64,000 nucleotides of DNA, taken from contig JALOOM010000004.1 in assembly GCA_025454395.1 (NCBI GenBank), forward strand, positions 1 through 64,000, read 5' to 3'. The position numbers and the translations under genes were made by a program. This DNA comes from Elainella sp. Prado103. Its GTDB lineage: Bacteria; Cyanobacteriota; Cyanobacteriia; Elainellales; Elainellaceae. Numbering within the stretch: the first letter of the stretch is position 1; each line of letters begins with the position of its first letter. The notes beneath the pieces were generated by a model, which was given only the letters and a program-made list of their open reading frames with translations, made no database searches and was not told the origin of the DNA. Below, in pieces: positions 60,308-64,000 of the stretch.

Positions 60308-60720
60308 TTGAACTGAGGCATTGCTCGATCTCGACTCGATTGAATCGAATGGGTCGAATCGATCCAGCCATGTTCAAGATTAGTTCAAGAGGATACCATG
60401 CAGTTGGACTTCTGGCGCGATCGATCTACTCTGGAGTGAGGGGATTGCTGTTTGCAACACCAGTATAGTCTGTGGATCATGTGGATAGTTTGTTATGCGT
60501 TAACCTCCTGATAAAAGACTAAACTAGAGGGCCTCCAGCAAATATAGAGGAGCCAGAGCGTCAGTTATTCCTAGCCGTCAGTCAAGCAATCTACCTCAAA
60601 CATTCTCAAAAACCGATTCAGATTTCAGAAACCGATTCAGAAACCGATTTTTCAGTTGGCTGTGCAGCGCAATAAGATCAATCTCTTAGTCTATGAACCC
60701 AGTCAGGAGGTCATTTCGCA

Positions 60721-61059
60721 ATGGATCGAACATTGAGTTATGCAGATATTCTAAAAAAGACGGTGCAAGAAGCGGTGATCAATCAACCCCGCTTACAGGC
60801 GATCAAACTTTATCCTGTTTGTAACACTGAATCCGGTCAGTTCCTCGTTCTAGCGACGGGCTGGGATCAACAACGCTGGATAGACACTATTCTATTTCAT
60901 GCTCGTTTCGTTGAGCAGCAAATGATTATCGAGGACGATAACTTTGAGGAGAGCTTAACTCAAACTCTCATTGCTAACGGTGTCAGAGAAGTGCGCATGA
61001 GCCATTTCACGTTCAAGAAAACGGAAGCTCTAAAACGCACGCCTGTGAAAACAGTGTAG
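60721..61059 (+). CDS. XisI-like (element excision factor-related) protein
   Basis: FLVLATGWDQQRWIDTILFHARFVEQQMIIEDDNFEESLTQTLIANGVREVRM resembles XisI family; no XisH seen. Confidence 0.5.
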   Translation: MDRTLSYADILKKTVQEAVINQPRLQAIKLYPVCNTESGQFLVLATGWDQQRWIDTILFHARFVEQQMIIEDDNFEESLTQTLIANGVREVRMSHFTFKKTEALKRTPVKTV

Positions 61060-61263
61060 GCTGGAAGCTGCAATTATGCCAACAGCCCAAAAAAGGTTGG
61101 AGCGGATTGACGAGAAATCTTGGTTAGGTTGTGAAAGTTGCTGGTGATCGCTCAACTGGAACGATAGTTTCTAGCTCAGAGTACACTAATCCATAGGCTT
61201 TATGTGATCCAGCGTGATTGCAATCGAGCTAGCTTTGTCTCATCCTAACCAGAGGAAACTCTT

Positions 61264-62508
61264 GTGAAAGTTGCGATTCTCACTTCAGGCTTTTTTCCCG
61301 TGGTGGATGGTGTTTCGATCGCGGTCTTCCATCGGTTGCGGCGACTCAGCCAGTTAGGCTATTCGGTGCTGGTCTTGTGTCCCGACTATCAACCGATCGC
61401 TGCTCTCTATCCCAACTGGTCACAGTATGTGGGTGAGATCATGCCAGGCGTGACTGTTCGATCGCTAGAAAGTGCTCCATTCATGGGCTTAGCCTCAGAA
61501 CGTAATGTTCAAAAGAAAAGCTATCCAGCATTATTACAAGCGTTGTCAACCTTCCAGCCAGATCTGATCCATGTCGATGAGCCGGAGCGTTTACAGTTGG
61601 GTTGGGATCGAATTCCGGCGATCGATTATGCGCGTCAAGCGCAGATTCCTTGTGTCAGCTTCTTGCATACTGACTTTATCGGCTATCTAGAAGACTATTT
61701 TGCCTTCCCCACCCCAGTGATTCGGTTGATGCAAGCGATCTCTCGCCGGATCGTAGCTCGGATTTATAATGCCTATGATGCGACCTTGGTCAGTGGAGCA
61801 ATGGTTTGCAGGCAAGCTGCACAGATGGGAATCAGAAATGCGATCCAGACAGAACTGTTAGGGGTAGATCTGGCTCAGTATGATCTGGGTCTGCGTCAGC
61901 CAGATTTCTTTGCTCGCCGCTATCAGATGCCCGAACTGGATACGAAACTAAAGCTCCTGTTTTTGGGACGACTCACCCCCGATAAAGGTTGGAAATTTAC
62001 GATCGCGGCTCTCAGCCAGATGGCACAAAAGCCCCAGTATCGATCGCTATTCGCTCAGATTGGGTTAATCATCGCTGGCTCTGGAGCCATGCAGGCAGAA
62101 ATTGATCGATCGTTGCAACACTTGCCCTGTCCGATCCGGTTTTTAGGTCAGGTGGATCCGATGGAAGTTCCTGCCTTACTGATCAATAGCGATCTGCACC
62201 TGACAACTTCGGAAAAAGAAACCCGGGGCTTAACCCTCCTGGAGGCAATGGCGGCTGGTATTCCGGTCTTAGCGCCTCGTGCTGGGGGGATTCCAGACAC
62301 AGTACAACCGGATCAAACCGGACTCCTATTTCAACCCCGGAATATCCAGGATTTTGCCACGCAACTTCAGCGGCTCACGAGCCAACCCGCATTACGTCAG
62401 CACCTCGGTGCTACCGCCCGTCAGCAAGCAGCCCATTTGGATTGGAGTGCAGCAGTCGATCGATTGATTCAAATCTGGCAACAGGTGAGCTTGTCAGTTC
62501 AAACGTGA
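61264..62508 (+). CDS. Glycosyltransferase family 4
   Basis: MKVAILTSGFFPVVDGVSIAVFHRLRRLSQLGYSVLVLCPDY; LLFLGRLTPDKGW; SEKETRGLTLLEAMAAGIPVLAPRAGGIPD. Confidence 0.93.
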   Translation: MKVAILTSGFFPVVDGVSIAVFHRLRRLSQLGYSVLVLCPDYQPIAALYPNWSQYVGEIMPGVTVRSLESAPFMGLASERNVQKKSYPALLQALSTFQPDLIHVDEPERLQLGWDRIPAIDYARQAQIPCVSFLHTDFIGYLEDYFAFPTPVIRLMQAISRRIVARIYNAYDATLVSGAMVCRQAAQMGIRNAIQTELLGVDLAQYDLGLRQPDFFARRYQMPELDTKLKLLFLGRLTPDKGWKFTIAALSQMAQKPQYRSLFAQIGLIIAGSGAMQAEIDRSLQHLPCPIRFLGQVDPMEVPALLINSDLHLTTSEKETRGLTLLEAMAAGIPVLAPRAGGIPDTVQPDQTGLLFQPRNIQDFATQLQRLTSQPALRQHLGATARQQAAHLDWSAAVDRLIQIWQQVSLSVQT

Positions 62509-62566
62509 AAAGTATGAAACGGTAGATTTATTTTGGGTTGTCAGTAAAATATTGAGCATCATTCCG

Positions 62567-64000
62567 ATGAAATTTATTCAGCGCAGAGAGTTGATTTTAG
62601 GAGTGATTTTTTTGATTGGATTGGGAATTTATTTTAGAATTGCAAATTTGGGTTTTAGAGTATTTTGGGTGGACGAAGTTGCGACGGTAATTCGCGCTTC
62701 AGGGTATACAAAAACAGAAATCACGATGCAATTGGCAACCGGCCAAGCCCATACTCCGGCTGATTTACTAGCTTTTCAGCAACTCAGCCCCGATCGCAGT
62801 TGGAGCAATACCATCCATGCGCTTAGCCTCAGTCCAGAACATGCACCCCTCTACTTTTTGTTAAGCCGCGCCTGGATGCAACTATGGGGAAGTTCGATCG
62901 TCGCAATTCGCAGTTTGTCAGTGCTCTGTAGTTTATTAACTTTGCCAGTGATGGTTGCGCTAGGTCGTGTGGCTTTCGATCGGCGCAATCGAATCGCGCT
63001 GATCGCGGTCATTCTGTTGTCCGTTTCGCCCTTTTTTGTCGCCTATGCTCAAGAAGCAAGACCTTACAGCCTTTGGCTACTGTTGATTGTTCTATCTCAA
63101 TGGCTCCTGTTCCGAGCAATGCGATTAAATCGAAGCTGGGATTGGATCGCCTATGGCGTAGCGTTGACGCTGAGCTGCTACACCTCCCTTTTATCTATAC
63201 CCCTTACGCTCAGTCAGGCGATCATAGGACTCACACTCCCCCGATCTCGATCGCAGTGCCTCTGGTTAACCCTCAGTGGCGTAGGATTCGCGATACTACC
63301 CTGGTTAGGAGTGATTTGGTATCACCAATCTGCTCTGGTTGATAATACAACTTGGATGCGAACGAGTATATCACCGCTATCCATTCTGGCAATATGGCTA
63401 TATAGTTTTGTAATATTGTTTTTTGATGTTCCAGTGATCACCTCTGGATTAGGCTCGATCGGTCAGGCGATGATAGCCTTGATTGTATTGATGATCTGTG
63501 GACTGGCTTTGTGGAAAGCCCTGAGGTGCGATCGATTCACCCAGCTATGGCTGAGTAGTTTGATGTTGCCCATCCCAATCGTTTTGGTTCTGCTGGATGG
63601 AATCTTTCAAGGTCAGGCTTCGGCTACTCCTCGCTATTGGGTGCCGACGCAATTGGGAGTATTGTTGGCTGTGGCGTATCTGACCAGTCGCAAGCATCGC
63701 TTTGCTTTAGGATTACTGGCGATTTTGCTCAGCCTCAGTTTGTGGTCGAGTTGGGGAAATCTCGATCGCATCCCTGCCTATCAAAAAGCTCAGAGTCGCC
63801 ATAACCGGGAAATCGCTGGGATCATCAACCAGACTACCCGACCGATGCTGATCAGTGAAGCAACCCAAACGATCGATTTGCTGTCTTTAAGCCATGATTT
63901 GCAGCCGAGTACAGAAATTCGGATTTTGCCCCCTCAAGCTCATCCACCCATTGAGGCTCGGATCCCGGACTGGACTCCGCTTTTGACCGATCGCCAACCG
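62567..64000 (+). CDS. Glycosyltransferase family 39-like integral membrane protein (3'-truncated by window end; not in ORF track)
   Basis: ATG at 62567; MKFIQRRELILGVIFLIGLGIYFRIANLGFRVFWVDEVATVIRASG...SPEHAPLYFLLSRAWMQLWG...VAYAQEARPYSLWLLLIV; frame open as far as I translated it (past 63430). Confidence 0.8.
   Translation, partial: MKFIQRRELILGVIFLIGLGIYFRIANLGFRVFWVDEVATVIRASGYTKTEITMQLATGQAHTPADLLAFQQLSPDRSWSNTIHALSLSPEHAPLYFLLSRAWMQLWGSSIVAIRSLSVLCSLLTLPVMVALGRVAFDRRNRIALIAVILLSVSPFFVAYAQEARPYSLWLLLIVLSQWLLFRAMRLNRSWDWIAYGVALTLSCYTSLLSIPLTLSQAIIGLTLPRSRSQCLWLTLSGVGFAILPWLGVIWYHQSALVDNTTWMRTSISPLSILAIWLYSFVILFFDVPVITSGLGSIGQAMIALIVLMICGLALWKALRCDRFTQLWLSSLMLPIPIVLVLLDGIFQGQASATPRYWVPTQLGVLLAVAYLTSRKHRFALGLLAILLSLSLWSSWGNLDRIPAYQKAQSRHNREIAGIINQTTRPMLISEATQTIDLLSLSHDLQPSTEIRILPPQAHPPIEARIPDWTPLLTDRQP

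Noticed and set aside
60721-61059. Evidence of an excisable DNA element bounded by the XisI-like gene
   Set aside because: No recombinase, no xisH and no direct repeats bounding a segment were found in the window

Overview
The window is a 64 kb chromosomal segment of a cyanobacterium, probably filamentous. Supporting signs are ApcD, Psb28-2-like, NdhS and cyanobacterial Ccs1/CcdA genes, hps pseudopilin genes, and frequent CGATCG/HIP1-like sites. Most of it is ordinary housekeeping: leuS, rpmB, rodA, mrp, miaB, murG, cobD, ccsB/ccdA, apcD, ndhS and an ECF sigma/anti-sigma pair. It also carries a hormogonium-polysaccharide pseudopilin cluster (HpsA/HpsB/HpsC plus a GspH-like pseudopilin) and a separate HpsJ-like gene. 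The strongest candidate for an undescribed system is at 50.3-62.5 kb or beyond. A single-module, fully reducing type I PKS (KS-AT-DH-ER-KR-ACP) ends in a fused alpha-oxoamine synthase (AONS) domain, which predicts a sphingoid-like amino-ketone lipid. A shortened isopropylmalate-dehydrogenase paralogue lies next to it, and two glycosyltransferases are nearby; one of them runs off the window end and is absent from the ORF track. Other observations worth checking: (i) an OCP C-terminal-domain-like (CTDH) gene directly upstream of apcD; (ii) three copies of a ~165 bp fold-back MITE with 11-13 bp terminal inverted repeats; (iii) many unrelated 14-20 bp tandem micro-duplications, including a near-identical 15-mer expanded in two unrelated genes in opposite coding orientation. 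All assignments come from reading the sequence and from family knowledge; no database search was run.
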